Source: Sambucus nigra
Taxonomy: Eukaryota; Streptophyta; Magnoliopsida; Dipsacales; Adoxaceae
Assembly (NCBI GenBank): GCA_949130495.1
Contig: OX422219.1
Location: 270,739,111-270,803,110, forward strand
Reading direction: 5' to 3'
DNA length: 64,000 nucleotides
The translations under genes were made by a program, and so were the position numbers. A model generated the notes under the pieces. The model searched no databases. It had not been told where the DNA came from and saw only the letters and a program-made list of their open reading frames with translations. Positions 23,886 to 36,398 of this stretch are shown piece after piece (position 1 is the stretch's first letter; every line of letters begins with the position of its first letter).

Positions 23886-24165
23886 AAAATAAATAAATAT
23901 ATATTGGAATATTCAATTCGGGCCTACTCAAATCGGGCCTGAAGCCCGATTTACTATGTGAGCTGAGCTTGAGCCAAGCACTCTCAATCTCGTTCGGGTC
24001 GAGCTTGAGCTTGAGCTAAGTAAATCAAAATCGGGCCAAGCTTGATCAACCATAGGCTCAGCTCATAGAGCCCGATTGACAGGCCTATATATAGTATTAA
24101 CGTAACACTCTACTTAAGCTTCTAGCGCACACAAATTTTTTTATTTTACAAAAATGGCAAGTCTT

Positions 24166-24585
24166 TTAGGTGGAGATAAGACGTCCTTCCTCCTCTCCTC
24201 CTTCCTCGTCGAAATCTCCTGAGCTTGAACTTGACGATGTATTAGCGTCGAGGACTGGTAAATCTGGACCATAATCTTCGGGAGATATTGGCGGAGTGTT
24301 GTGGAGTTCCTCTATTGGAGCGACATCCCATGCAAAACGAATCGCAGTCCTTAGGATTTTGTCATCTTCAGAAAACCTTCGAGCTTGCTTCGTGGTTTGT
24401 TCATCACCGAGTAAGCGACATGCCAGTAAATGATGTTTGACATTTGGAGTACCAACAGCCCATTCTCGGTCAATGTCACGAATAGCCTTGCATAATTTCT
24501 TAAATCCCTTCTCCAAAATAGTGTTACTGAATTGGCCTTGATTGATACCATCAGTGTTGAGATAGATGTTATCCCACACATTCAT
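24166..24585 (-). CDS. Unrecognised 139-codon ORF between PBS and gag of the chromovirus
   Basis: ATG at 24585 opens a 139-codon frame, about 120 bp after the PBS and upstream of gag once hAT element 4 is removed. The N-terminal part is mixed charged (GFKKLCKAIRDIDREWAVG) and the C-terminal part is an acidic Ser/Glu/Gly tail (NTSSSSSSGDFDEEGGEEE). I recognise no domain, no zinc knuckle and no membrane segment. It could be an element-specific upstream ORF, an N-terminal Gag extension or a captured host exon. It is intact, which is unusual given the decay of gag and pol. Confidence 0.45.
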   Translation of the reverse strand: MNVWDNIYLNTDGINQGQFSNTILEKGFKKLCKAIRDIDREWAVGTPNVKHHLLACRLLGDEQTTKQARRFSEDDKILRTAIRFAWDVAPIEELHNTPPISPEDYGPDLPVLDANTSSSSSSGDFDEEGGEEEGRLIST

Positions 24586-24704
24586 TGCTGCAAGTCAGGC
24601 AATTAGTATAAAATGTAATCTTAAGAAGTTAAGAAAATGTAAAATAACTATATATATATATATATATCCCGCATAGGAGTAAGAACCTGGTATAATTATA
24701 ACTA

Positions 24705-24716
24705 CTCTGATACCAG
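24705..24716 (-). other. Primer-binding site of the chromovirus
   Basis: On the minus strand TGGTATCAGAG follows the 5' LTR by a few bases and matches the plant initiator-Met tRNA PBS. It fixes the orientation of the element. Confidence 0.88.
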
Positions 24717-24718
24717 GT

Positions 24719-25835
24719 CGTCACATCCCGAAATATTCAGGAGTGAGTGGGGGTGGGTTTAGAAATGTAATTGGAAAATAAATATAAGTTGTGAAAATAA
24801 AACATATTTTAAGATAGCGGCATGCCTTGATGTCATAGGGTATGGAGATACAATGTTTATTACAGCAAAAGTAAAGATACAAGCATTTATTACATATTCT
24901 CCAAAGAGAGTAAAAGTAAAACTAGAAAAGAAAAGTGTGACATATATTTAGGACTAAACAAAATACGTCCACTTATAAGTAGTAACACAAGACATTAAAA
25001 CAGGAGCTTCATTTCTTCAGCTGATTTTTCGGACATATATAATTCTTAAGGCAATGCGAGAAGAAGCATTATTATTGTGTGGACTAGTGTTGTTCTCTCT
25101 ATTTCTCGAATCCATATGGAATTTGAAAAACTTAAGCAAATTTGCTAAGTAGATAATTCTCATTCTATACAGTTCAAATATGATTTAAAAGAGTTACTAT
25201 AAGAGTTTCAATAAGAAAAAGATTCAAATAATATGATATGAAAACGTGTTTCCTTGGAAAAATGTACAACACCGGGATAGAGTTGATAAAAGTTGTTGAT
25301 GGTTTCCAAACAAATAACCCATAATTATCTGCTTAGAGGTTTAAGGGCAATAGGAAATACATACAGCTAAATCAATCTAATTAAATTGAAGATAATCAAA
25401 CCAGATAACTACAGATAAAAGTAACCATGCTGAGTCAATAACTAACATTCCACATGGTAGCAAATAATTCGAGATCTCAATCATCTGAGTCTTTCAGGAA
25501 AATAATATAGTCGTGGGTAAAACGAAAGATTATTCCCCGATTGTAATGTATGTTATAAATCAGTAACCAGGTCAAATTGCATCATATGAAATAATATAAT
25601 TGCATAATCTTTTCAATATATGAATCAATTGTATGTAAACAGTTTGAAAAACTCAAATGAGTTCCACAATGAGAATATTATATACTGGGTCTATCACAAA
25701 GTGATATCAACTATAGGCGTAATTCAATAGCATTGCGAGAAAATAATATTGAATAATAAATCACCTACTTAGCGTTTTGAATATTTTGTCGAAATTCTTA
25801 ATAGTCAGTGAGATGTTCCATGCAAGTTTGTTTAA

Positions 25836-25892
<57 letters not shown>

Positions 25893-27563
25893 AAGCATGA
25901 AGTGTGTAACTTACATTGAATGCGAAAGAACTAAAAATTGCGATAAAGAATAAATTTTGGGGTTTAATTTGTAAATAAACTAAAACTTTTATTTCATTGA
26001 GTTCTCTAACTTGTTTAGACATGTGCCAAACGACTTGTTTAATGCAAATAAGGTCTAAAAGCTGTAAAAAAAAATTAGGGTAAAATTACAAAACTTCAGG
26101 GGTTTATGTGCAACATTTATATTTAAAATTTAAATGTTAAGCTAGGGTTTAAATCGAATTTGAGTTTTGGACATCCAAACAAGGTGTTATAATAAAACAT
26201 TTTGGCTAGAAAAATAAAATAGAATTTTAAAAAAAAATCATAATTTTTAACTGGGCACGCGCTCACACGCGCCAGGTCAAAGGTCCCACATGCTAGAATT
26301 TGACCTAGGGGTTCAAAAATTTTGACTTCAAATTAAACCTTCTACAGAATACCATTTCAGTTCATTTAAAAGCCATTTTCTCTGATTTTTCATGAGGATT
26401 TCAAATATCTAACTTTTAGGTATTGAGAGAAAACTGTAGAGCTTACTTCTATGAACTTAGAAATATTGAAAATTTCAGTAGAACATAAATGGATTTGGGG
26501 TATAATTCAAACCACGGCAATAATAAGGTTTGGTTTCTGGATTTTTTTTTAGCAAATTGGATTTAGTATGAAGGATTAATTCATCCCGAGTAAAGAGAAT
26601 TTTGTTTCTAAATTTTTTGTGGTCGAAACTGAAAATCTTCAATTTTGAATTGATAAGGATACTATAATGAAGTTAACTCCATGGTGTAGATACTATGAGT
26701 ATAAGGAAAAGGTTTCTCACTTTAAAATAGGTTTAAGGTCAAAAATTCAAAATCCACCATTGAAGCTCAAGCTTCAATGGTGATATTCAGATTTTTGCTT
26801 TAAACTCAAGGTTTCTACATTACAGAAAGCATGTAAAGGTTGGTTTAAACTCTAAACTACTGTAGAAATACAACCAAATAAATAGAATTGAAAATCAAAC
26901 TTAAAATTACAGTGTACCCGAAGTTGCTGAAATTTCGAAGCTTGATTGTTATCACTGTTTTGTACTTAACTCTCTTCCTAACGTGGGCTTTTTATAAGGG
27001 GGTTAAGGGTGAGTTGGTTTGTCAAAATAGGAGGTTAAATAGTGTGGTATAATGATAGAAAACTTAAGATAGCCTATGGTATGAAAGAATCTTAAAGGTG
27101 TAAGGTATGGTATTGGCTTATTTGGAGATGGTTTGATCAGTTCTTATCAGCTTTATTGATAAGGAAGATGGGATAAACTTTAGGTTTGGTCCCTGGAAAC
27201 TTTTTATTAAGGTTTAAGGTGTTTATACATTATTTTCCAACTTTGACTTGCTTTTGTGAAATTTTCAAAAGTTAGAAGATGTGAGGTTAGGCTGGTTTGC
27301 AATTTCGTAAAGTAAGGAAGGGATTTGTAAAGAAATATAGAATCAAGTTGGATATTCGAATTAATAAAAAAAGTCATTTCAAATCTTTAGTGGGTGGTTT
27401 TGTAATTAGGGAAACTTCAAGGATAACTTTGAAACTTATCATATCCTAGTATTTATGTTAATGATACTTTATAACTAGTTCTCATGTCCTAACATAACTC
27501 GTCTCTCATTCATGTGGGTTAATGTAATGAATTTACACACGTTTATATTACTCAGGTCTTACA
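24719..27563 (-). repeat. 5' LTR of the chromovirus
   Basis: It aligns with 8733-11553. The end next to the PBS reads CGTCACATCC, so the terminal TG is mutated to CG. The other end is GGTCTTACA followed by the TSD TTACT. A long TA microsatellite lies at 25839-25889. Confidence 0.9.
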
Positions 27564-27840
27564 TTACTACAACACCTATATTATTTCAATCAGGGGTGGA
27601 TCCAAAAACATTTGCTAAGATGGGCAGGAGGATCCAAAATAACTATTAACTATAATAGAAAAAATCATTTGAAAACTACAAGAGAAAATATTATGTACTA
27701 ATAGTGTTTAGAATTTCATTAGAATAACACCACAAGAGGAGTTGAACTCATTTCATATATAAATAGAGTATAGACAAAAATCATGTGCAAAACATTATAT
27801 CCAAAAAAAACTCCCATCATCCACAAAAGTAACTACAATT
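27564..27840. repeat. First copy of a duplicated junction: host DNA and hAT end
   Basis: After the TSD come about 27 bp of host sequence and a hAT end starting CAGGGGTGGATCC at 27591. The whole interval recurs at 36399-36676 with scattered differences. Homology stops abruptly after ACTACAATT at 27840, where Athila-like sequence begins. Confidence 0.85.
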
Positions 27841-30051
27841 ATAGAACAGTTGTGCACTTTCTCTGAGGCCCACACCTTCATTATTGCCAAACCATTTTGC
27901 CTCCCCCACCAATTAGAACACCATTCTTATAGGGCCCTTGTTTCCCTCATCTTTCGGCTCAATAAGGCACGTGATCGGTGCATGTTCACCCTCACCCTTT
28001 CCCATCTTCGCCTTACCCTAATACCCACCCACCCATGGTCCACCGATGCTTTTCATCGAGTGATGCACTTCGCTATACAAGTGCATTGACCTCTTCTTGA
28101 GCCTTTATCTAGTAAGACTGACGCTTCAGTCTTATTTGGAGGTGATTCTCATCACCCATTTTTTCTGCCATCCCGTGCTTTCATAGCTCTTATCTTTAGG
28201 GTGAGAACTGTTCGGTCTGGCTGAAGACGTTAAACTTAGCGCTACCGAAAGGCATCCCGTCATTCATTATTTCAGAGTATGAGTCTTATCCTGTTTGGGG
28301 GTGATGTTTCACACCACCTAATGCTTTTCACATGCTTTATAGACTTGTACGTTTATGTGTCGCATCTGTTCTTCAGGTTTCATATATGCTCCATCATGCG
28401 ATACATTTCACTAGTGGTTCATTATGGTAATATCTTTCCTCCCTTGTGCTTTCATTTTTATATATGGTTTTTAACATCGAGGACGATGTTCTCTTTTGTT
28501 TGGGGTGGGAAATTTATCAAAATCGTACCTCTTTTGAAAATTTTCAGAAACAAGTGATTTTAAACTTTTTGTATAGTTAAATTTAATTTTTATGACATGA
28601 TTTGCCTATCATCCCTCTTTTAGAAATTTCAGAATACATGTGTTTGAACCCAAAAATTATGCTTTAAACCTTAAATTAATTAATACCTCTTAAAGCGTAC
28701 TTGCACCATGAATTCCTAACTCGTCAAATTTTACACTATCACCTTTATAATCAAAAGTTGAAGAGTAACAATATTCTCAAGAGAGCCTTAAAAGATCACT
28801 AGTGGCGACTTAAACCCGTGAGATTTGAGCTTTTCACCTTTTTGAGGATTTTTACGTATCTCCGAGTCACGAGTTGACTCAACTTTCTTTGGGTACCATA
28901 CTTAGTCATTGCATGGTCTCATTAATTTTTTACTTTTGGCTTAATCACTGAGAATGACATTACTTTTGAGTTGTAAGAGACATGTGTCTTGTAGTTTGTC
29001 CCAAGCACTAAACCGATTTTTCCATACACTTACCATTTTTACCCTTCACTCTACATTTTCTATCCATATTTTCCTTATCCATATATATATCCCAGATACC
29101 ATCCATATGTCATTTCCCATCACTACCATAATTTTTTAGAAAAAGAGTGTTTCAAATTTTCCATGTAAATTGTCTTCATTTGTGTTATGAAAAGAAAAAT
29201 GTATCGCAAAAAGAAAAACAAAAAAAAAAGCAAAGAAAAAAATTATATAGAAAAGTAGAAAAAGAAAAACATGCGATCATAAATTCAAATAATGAAGACA
29301 ATAGTCAATCAAAGTGTGCTTCACTATTATCAAAACACTCATTTCATTCATCATTTTATTATCCCCTCATACCTTTCATTAATCCCATTTTTACCCTTGG
29401 TGATGTGTTCGGGCAAACGAGAAGATTATATGGTGAATAACTCGACATTCTCGACATAGTGGTTAGCATTCCTTAATGAGATCAATTTTTTTTTCATTAT
29501 CCGTCCTTTTTATAAAGTGCGTGAGACGTTTGAACTTGTTTACATGTACTCACATCCTCACACACTAGAGAGATACACTTATCCAATTCTTAGAGAGTTT
29601 GATTCAGAGAGATATATCCAGTGAGAATTGAAGTCAAAACGTCGATTTTATAAAGGCAATATAGGAATTACTCTAATGATACTTAAGATTGTTTCACACT
29701 ACACACGCTGAGTTTTAGGAAGGATTACGCTTTTTGGTATTAAGTAATTTCATCACATTTTGATAATTGAATACGGTGTTCCTTGATGTCCTTTTAAAGT
29801 TGGGTTGTATAGCGTTTCATCGTCAAATCAGAAACTGCATTTAAATAAGTTTCGAATTTTGTGGGTACATTCACTGCAAACCCTCATGAGACACCACTCG
29901 TCCTGTAGGGAAACCTACAGGTTTAACCGCTTGTTGTACATGCTAAGTGCAATCACCAGTGCCTGCGAAAGTGGCACACTTTTGGATACTTATCTCTGTT
30001 TTGTCTCTAATTTTTGCTCGAGGACAAGCAATGTTCTGTTTGGGGGTGGTG
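27841..30051 (+). mobile_element. 3' interior of an Athila-like Ty3/gypsy element
   Basis: There is no RT or integrase here; this is the post-pol region. It includes GACGTTAAACTTAGCGCT at about 28227-28244, a motif I associate with the 3' region of Athila/Tat elements. Three TGTTTGGGG-type purine tracts occur at 28292-28304, 28497-28510 and 30037-30049, the last directly before the LTR. The 5' LTR, gag and pol are missing because the element is truncated at 27840. Confidence 0.65.
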
Positions 30052-32547
30052 TGATAAGCACCCAAAAGTGTCTATTTTATACCCCGAATAGATGCATTTT
30101 AGTCCCTCGTTTTTAATAAAAATGGCCTTATGTTCGTATTTATTTATTTCGCAGGTCAATACGCAGTTGCGGTACAAATAATGCTAAATCAAGTCAATTG
30201 CGACGCAGAAGCGGTCAAAAGCATGCATCGAAGAAATTCAAAGAGACCATGAAGTCTGGAGTCCATTCAGAGCTTTACCGATGCGTTTCGATGTCCTGAA
30301 CCAATCTCGTAACCTTAACCTAGCCCAGTCCATACCCCGAGCCCGTTGTGTGTTGAGTATGTAACCTTTAGTATTTATTTATTTTTTTAGATTTTTATTT
30401 GAGTCGTCTTATTTAAAGGAAATATTTTAGAATTTTCTAGGATTTATTTTCTATTATTCTATTGCTTTATTTTGATTTTGATTTTTATTAGTTTTTAATT
30501 TTAATCTTTATTTTATTTTATCATTTTTCTTAGGATTAGTTTTTAGGAATTTATTTTATTTTTCTTTAGTGTTTAGTTTTTATTTAATTAGTTAGGATTT
30601 TTATTTCTTTATTTTTTTATAGAGTTTTATTTATTTCTTTATTATTTCTTTTTATTTTTGAGTCTCTTAGTAATAGAGTAGATTTTAATTTTAATTTTAG
30701 TCTGTTTTATTTTTTTTAGGTAGTGTCATTTTATTTAAGGGTACAAATTAAACACACACACCCCACTACCATACACACTCACATACACCTAAAACTAACC
30801 CTCACCCTCACCATAGCACATACACTCTTCCACATCCTACTCCCTTACTCACCCATACACTAGCATACCATACACACCTACACCAAATCAAACCCACTCA
30901 TCTTTAACCTCACTTCACTCTCTCTCCTGCTAACCCACATACCACCATAGCCAATCCCCATAACCAAACCCTCCACCCTTATCTCTCCTCCATCGATTAC
31001 CAAACACCTCCCCAAACCCATTTCAACTGTCAAAACCCAGTTAGAGTAACCACAACCTGCTACCAACCCGAACTCGTGACTTGGACCGCACACCCGGGTC
31101 GGCGCACCATCTCCCATGGCAGTGCCATAACCCGAGACGCCCCTATGAGCCCTGACCTTATAACCCTGTCGGCCATCTCCAGCAACCCAGCCCACCAGAA
31201 ACCCCCTGTGCGACCTCCTTATTCCCGCCGGCGAGAACTTCCCTCAAGCCCGGTCATGACTCCAACCCAGCTGCTATACCCGGGTTCAACCTGATCGCGA
31301 ACCTCCTTCCCAAACTTCGAAGCCCATCTCGACCAACATACCCTCAACCAATCCCCAAAAAATCGGAGTTGATGCCAAGCCTTAAGAGAAATAAAGGAAA
31401 AATAAATAAATCCCAACAAATCTTCAACAAACATCGTGGTTTTAAAAGAAAGGAAGGAAGCTCATTTTAGAGGAAGACTCTCACAGCAACAAAAGAGAGA
31501 CGTAGAGAGAGAGAGAGTGTATAATATGTACATAGTAGGTACATAAAAAATTTCAGAAAAATACAAAAAAATTAGTTTAGCTTTAGAATAATTTTTAGGT
31601 TTAGTTTTTAGTCTTCCTTTTGTAATCAAGTGCTGAAAATTGTGAAGAATTTGGATGCATGTCAAGGCGCATTTCAAGATAAATTTGTGAAAAAAATTGC
31701 GTATTGTATTTCTACATTCTCTTTTCAATTTATTTCCTTTTTGACATACTACTTATTGTTGTCTATGCACACATGAGAATGTTTGGCTAAACACCCCGTT
31801 TAAGGGGCGGGATGCACTGCGAATGATGTTAATTTAATTAATTGATTTTATTAATTTTATATTTCTAGGTAAATTAATTTTTAACTATCATCGATTAATT
31901 TATGTAACGAGAGTTAGTAGATTAATTGAACGAATTAATGTTTGAATTTAGGAATCGAACTAGAGATAAGTTTTTCCGATATTTGAATATTAATTCGGTA
32001 TTGAAATTTGAAGATTGATATTGTTTTCTTTAAATTGATCCTAGCGGGTAATTTTCTGAAAATAGTATAAGTCCTAATTTTTCATTGTGTGACATTCTTA
32101 AATTAATTTTCTAAAAAAGATTTTATTAAATTTATAATATTAACGAGAGTTAGATTATCGATTTAATATTATCACAAAATATTTCAAATTAATAAATTGA
32201 GAAATTAAAATAATTGAAAATGTAGTGTAATCCCATCTCTTGACTTTCTCACATTATTTCACACTCGGTTGCACATTTTTTTCATTATTTAGTCATTTTA
32301 TAATTTTTAGCATTTGTTAGTTAATTTTTCCCTTGAATTATTTTAAAAAATAAAAAAGTAAAAAAATATTTCAATAAAAAAATTGGAATTGCACGTTTTC
32401 ACATTAATTGTTTCACCGTGGAAGTTGGATTGATACCCGTACTTACCGCAATACGAGTTATTTTTAGACAAGTTTTGTAGGTACTCAAGGGAATTTTGAG
32501 AGTGGCTTTTGCACTACAATGATATATACGCAAAAAGCTTCTTATCA
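30052..32547 (+). repeat. LTR of the truncated Athila-like element (about 2.5 kb)
   Basis: It begins TGATAAGCACCC directly after the purine tract TTTGGGGGTGG and ends GCTTCTTATCA, with TGATAAG...CTTATCA as inverted termini. It ends exactly where the gypsy LTR homology (32548) begins. A C-rich tract lies at 30750-30900 and a GA run at about 31505-31520. No long coding frame is supported. Confidence 0.75.
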
Positions 32548-35500
32548 CTAGAATTTGACCTATGGTTTCAAAAATTTTGACTTCAAGTTAAACCTTCTAC
32601 AGAAAACCATTTTAGTTCATTTAAAAGCCATTTTCTCTGATTTTTCATGAGGATTTCAAATATCTAACTTTTAGGTATTGAGACAAACTGTAGAGCTTAA
32701 TTCTATGAACTTAAAAATATTGAAAATTTCAGTAGAACATAAATGGATTTGGGGTATAATTCAAACCACGATAATAATAATAATAAGGTTTGGTTTCTGG
32801 ATTGTTTTTTAGCAAATTGGATTTGGTATGAAGGATTAATTCATCTTGAGTAAAGAGAATTTTGTTTTTGAAATTTTTGTGGTCGAAACTAAAAATCTTC
32901 AATTTTGAATTGATAAGGATACTATAATGAAATTAACTCCATGGTGTAGATACTATGAGTATAAGGAAAAGGCTTCTCACTTTAAAATAGGTTTAAGGTC
33001 AAAAATTCAAAATCCACCATTGAAGCTCAAGCTTCAATTGTGATATTCGGATTTTTGCTTTAAACTCAAGGTTTCTACGTTACAGAAAGCGTGTAAAGGT
33101 TATTTTAAACTCTAAAATACTGTAGAAATACAACCAAATAAATAGAATTGAAAATCAAACTTAAAATTACAGTATACCCGAAGTTACTGAAATTTCGGAG
33201 CTTGATTGTTATCACTGTTTTGTACTTAACTCTCTTCTTAACGTGGGCTTTTTATAAGGGGGTTAAGGGTGAGTTGATTGGTCAAAAGAGGAGGTTAAAT
33301 AGTGTGGTATAATGAGAGAAAACTTAAGATAGCCTATGGTATGAAAGAATCTTAAAGGTGTAAGGTATGGTATTGGCTTATTTGGAGATGGTTTGATTAG
33401 TTCTTATCAGCTTTATTTATAAGGGAGATGGGATAAACTTTAGGTTTGGTCCTTGGAATTTTTTTATTAAGGTTAAAGTGTTTATACATTATTTTCCAAC
33501 TTTGACTTGCTTTTGTGAAATTTTCAAAAGTTAGAATATGTGAGGTTAGGCTGGTTTGCAATTTCATAAAGTAAGGAAGGGATTTGTAAAGAAATATAGG
33601 ATCAAGTTGGTGTGACAACCCGCATTCCGAAATAAGGGGTGGCCAGCCCAATACCTCGACGTGACGGAATCATCGGTGGATATCATTCTTGGCATCAAAA
33701 ACAAAATAGGTATACGGGAAAACCACTCAATAAATCAGAAAGCAGGTTGTCAAAAATTTTGGTTTGATAATGAGTTAAGAAATAAATTAAACAACCCAAA
33801 TCTGATGAAAGTGGAATTTGAAAGGAACATATAAATAAATACCGAAACAACATACAATAAAAGGACCGAATAATCTTTCGGTCCACAGTTACATTCAAAG
33901 TGTTTCAACAATTTAATATTTTACATACTACATTCATTAACAAGTACAAATGATGGGCCACTCGCCCGAATGAAAGACCCGATCATATCTAGAGTCCAAT
34001 AAAAAATGAAGGCGTCTAATAACATCCTGTAATTACCCGCAAGATCATACAGTTCGTCAAAAGCATAGGAGTAGGAAGATCATAACGGGCGCCCTTGCGG
34101 AGGAGCACCTGACCGGATAAAACAACATGCACAAAATAGAAAAATGAACGGGCCAGGGCCCGATTTATATATGATTCCCAGAAGAGTAAGAAACAGGATA
34201 GATATGGACAAATAAATCATGAATGGTGTGAATGAGAATCTAACAACCTAATCATCAAATGTCCTAATGCATTTTATATGTTTCTAACAGTTATTAATTA
34301 AATAAGAGAATTAAAATTAAATCTCATTTCTTCTCATATCTTATCATTTTCCATTCCTTAGTAGGAATATAATTACCATCTCATTTCATATGGAAATTTA
34401 CATATCTCAAGTCCCACTTGAGTTAGAAAGGTTATATTCTATACATATAACATTTTTAAGACCGCCCCTCTGAGTTTCCCCACTGGGTGCGCCCCTAAAT
34501 GACTATCATCTTCCAGGGCCTATCTATACAAGGAAACCTGGGCACCTAACGCACGTCGGGAAGTGGCCATATGCCTGCGAGTGAGTCATAACCACACCCG
34601 CAATTACTTCACTAGAGCAGAAAAACATATACAATTTCCGCATATGGCCGATGACTATAGTCAGCCTGCATTCAATTGTCAGGGGACATCACCTCATGCA
34701 CGAGCTTCCCTTATGATAGCATTTAGAGAGGTGTGTTTAAGTAACTTAACAATTACCAATTTAATCTCATTTTCATTACCATTAATCACATGTGTTTCAT
34801 TTTATTTGAAACCATCATCTTTGAATATTTCTTATTCAATTTCATCATATATTTAGGTCCCGAAGTATTCTCTAAACAATTTCCCAAAATCTCATACGTC
34901 CCAAGGTTTAATATACCTCACAAAGGGCTCCTATAATCTCCACATATGGGCTTAGAATTCTATTTTCCAAATTTATTTACCAAATGAGAAGTGAGGCCTA
35001 AACATCACTTTAAGTACCCCTAAATTAACCCCAAGTGATCCCATTCATCTATAGGGTAACGACCAAACTCGACTAAAACTCTAGGATCCTATGTTTACTT
35101 CATTCAAGAAGGTTCCTAGGTTCTAATCCTAAGGGAAAGGGTCAAAATTAGAAAAGAAAAACAAAAGGAAAAATGCAGGACTTCCGAATCGATTCGGTCT
35201 AGGGAGAATCGATTCGGCCAGACAAGCGAATCGATTCGGACTAGCGGAATCGATTCGGTCAGTAAAATAAACATTCTGCATAACATCCGAATCGATTCGG
35301 TTCGCCCAGACCTGGACTCTGTCTCTATGCGAATTTTGCCAATTTTTGCTATGGAGTCTTGGACTCCTAATCTCCTCCAAACTCAACCAACCCAAACCCT
35401 TGTCATTTATTACTACTAATTGAGTATAAATGCATCCAACAACCATAATTTCATCATCAATAACCATTCAAAACAATCTCCAAACATTCCAAGCCCATAA

Positions 35501-36398
35501 ATCAATTAAAAACCCTAACTTTCCTAAACCATACTTAACCACAACTATCAATGCTAATTACTCTACTTAAATCATAAAATAGCAAGTAGATAACTTGCCT
35601 CAAGCTTGCAAGTTAAAATTTTGATGAAGTTGTATGCAAGAACAATCACCAAAGCTTCAATCTCCCCCTTTCTCCCAAGGTTTCTTCTTCTCTTTCTTTT
35701 TCTAGGTTTACCAATTAAATTTAGGGAATAGCAACTTAGTTCAAGACATAAATCGTGGCTTAGGTCCAAATTTCCAGCTTTAAGTGATTAATACGCGGTA
35801 AAATAATACGCAACTACTCATTTAAGTTGCAACTAGTCAAAAGTGCCCGGAACCTCAAAAAACAATATGGCACATAATTTAACTATCTCGAGCCTCCCGG
35901 AACTATCTACACCTTCCAAATTATCATTTGGAAATTTTATAATTCATTTTAGGTTCCGATTTCATTTTAAGCCAAATGTCATTTTTTTTTCTTCATATGA
36001 CATTACAAAACATAACATAGCAAAATTTACCTATACTTACGGTAAATATGCAACATCATAGTAGATATTAACTTTTCTTCCTTAAATTAATACCTACTCC
36101 ACATACCAACATTTTTATATCTAATTACTATATCTAGCAAATTAAATATAAAATAGGACCTGAAAAGCGAGGGTTGTTACAGCTGGATATTTGAATTAAT
36201 AAAAAAAGTTATTTCAAATCTTTAGGGGGTGGTTTTGTAATTAGGGAAACTTCAAGGATAACTTTGAAACTTATCATATCCTAGTATTTATGTTAATGAT
36301 ACTTTATAACTAGTTCTCATGTCGCAACATAACTCGTCTCTCATTCATGTGGGTTCATGTAATGAATTTACACACGTTTATATTACTCAGGTCTTACA
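32548..36398 (-). repeat. Partial third copy of the chromovirus LTR
   Basis: The sequence matches 26293-27563 of the 5' LTR, starting CTAGAATTTGACC and ending GGTCTTACA. It is closer by eye to that copy than to the 3' LTR (shared variants such as CTGATTTTTCATGAG). It is split by solo LTR 2 at 33611-36181. The missing part of the LTR is replaced on the left by the Athila-like LTR. Confidence 0.87.
33611..36181 (-). mobile_element. Solo LTR 2 of another gypsy family (2,571 bp)
   Basis: The ends are TGTGACAACCCGC and GGGTTGTTACA, with TSD GTTGG at 33606-33610 and GCTGG at 36182-36186, one mismatch. The uninterrupted sequence is visible in the 5' LTR copy. The TGTAACAACCC start on the minus strand suggests minus orientation. 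It contains five GAATCGATTC palindromes at 35183-35300. Confidence 0.87.

Larger units (their letters stand above)
21941..24087. mobile_element. hAT element 4, non-autonomous, containing a second hAT (2,147 bp)
   Basis: A perfect 8-bp TSD, TATATAGT, lies at 21933-21940 and 24088-24095. The ends are a perfect 13-bp inverted repeat, TAGGCCTGTCAAT. Subterminal zones are rich in GAGCC, GAGCTTGAGC and GCCCG words. It is inserted in the leader or 5' gag region of the chromovirus and is itself interrupted by hAT element 5. No transposase frame is present. Confidence 0.93.
8733..27563 (-). mobile_element. Complete defective Ty3/gypsy chromovirus (Tekay-like), host of four nested insertions
   Basis: Two related LTRs of about 2.8 kb in the same orientation (8733-11553 and 24719-27563) enclose a PBS, gag, protease, RT, RNase H, integrase and chromodomain-like C-terminus, all on the minus strand. 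The outer flanks carry a perfect 5-bp TSD, TTACT, at 8728-8732 and 27564-27568. The gag-PR-RT-RH-INT order places it in Ty3/gypsy, and the chromodomain-like tail suggests the Tekay clade. Subtracting the nested elements at 11744-14601, 15084-18057 and 21941-24087 leaves roughly 10.8 kb. Stop codons and frameshifts are scattered through pol. Confidence 0.92.
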
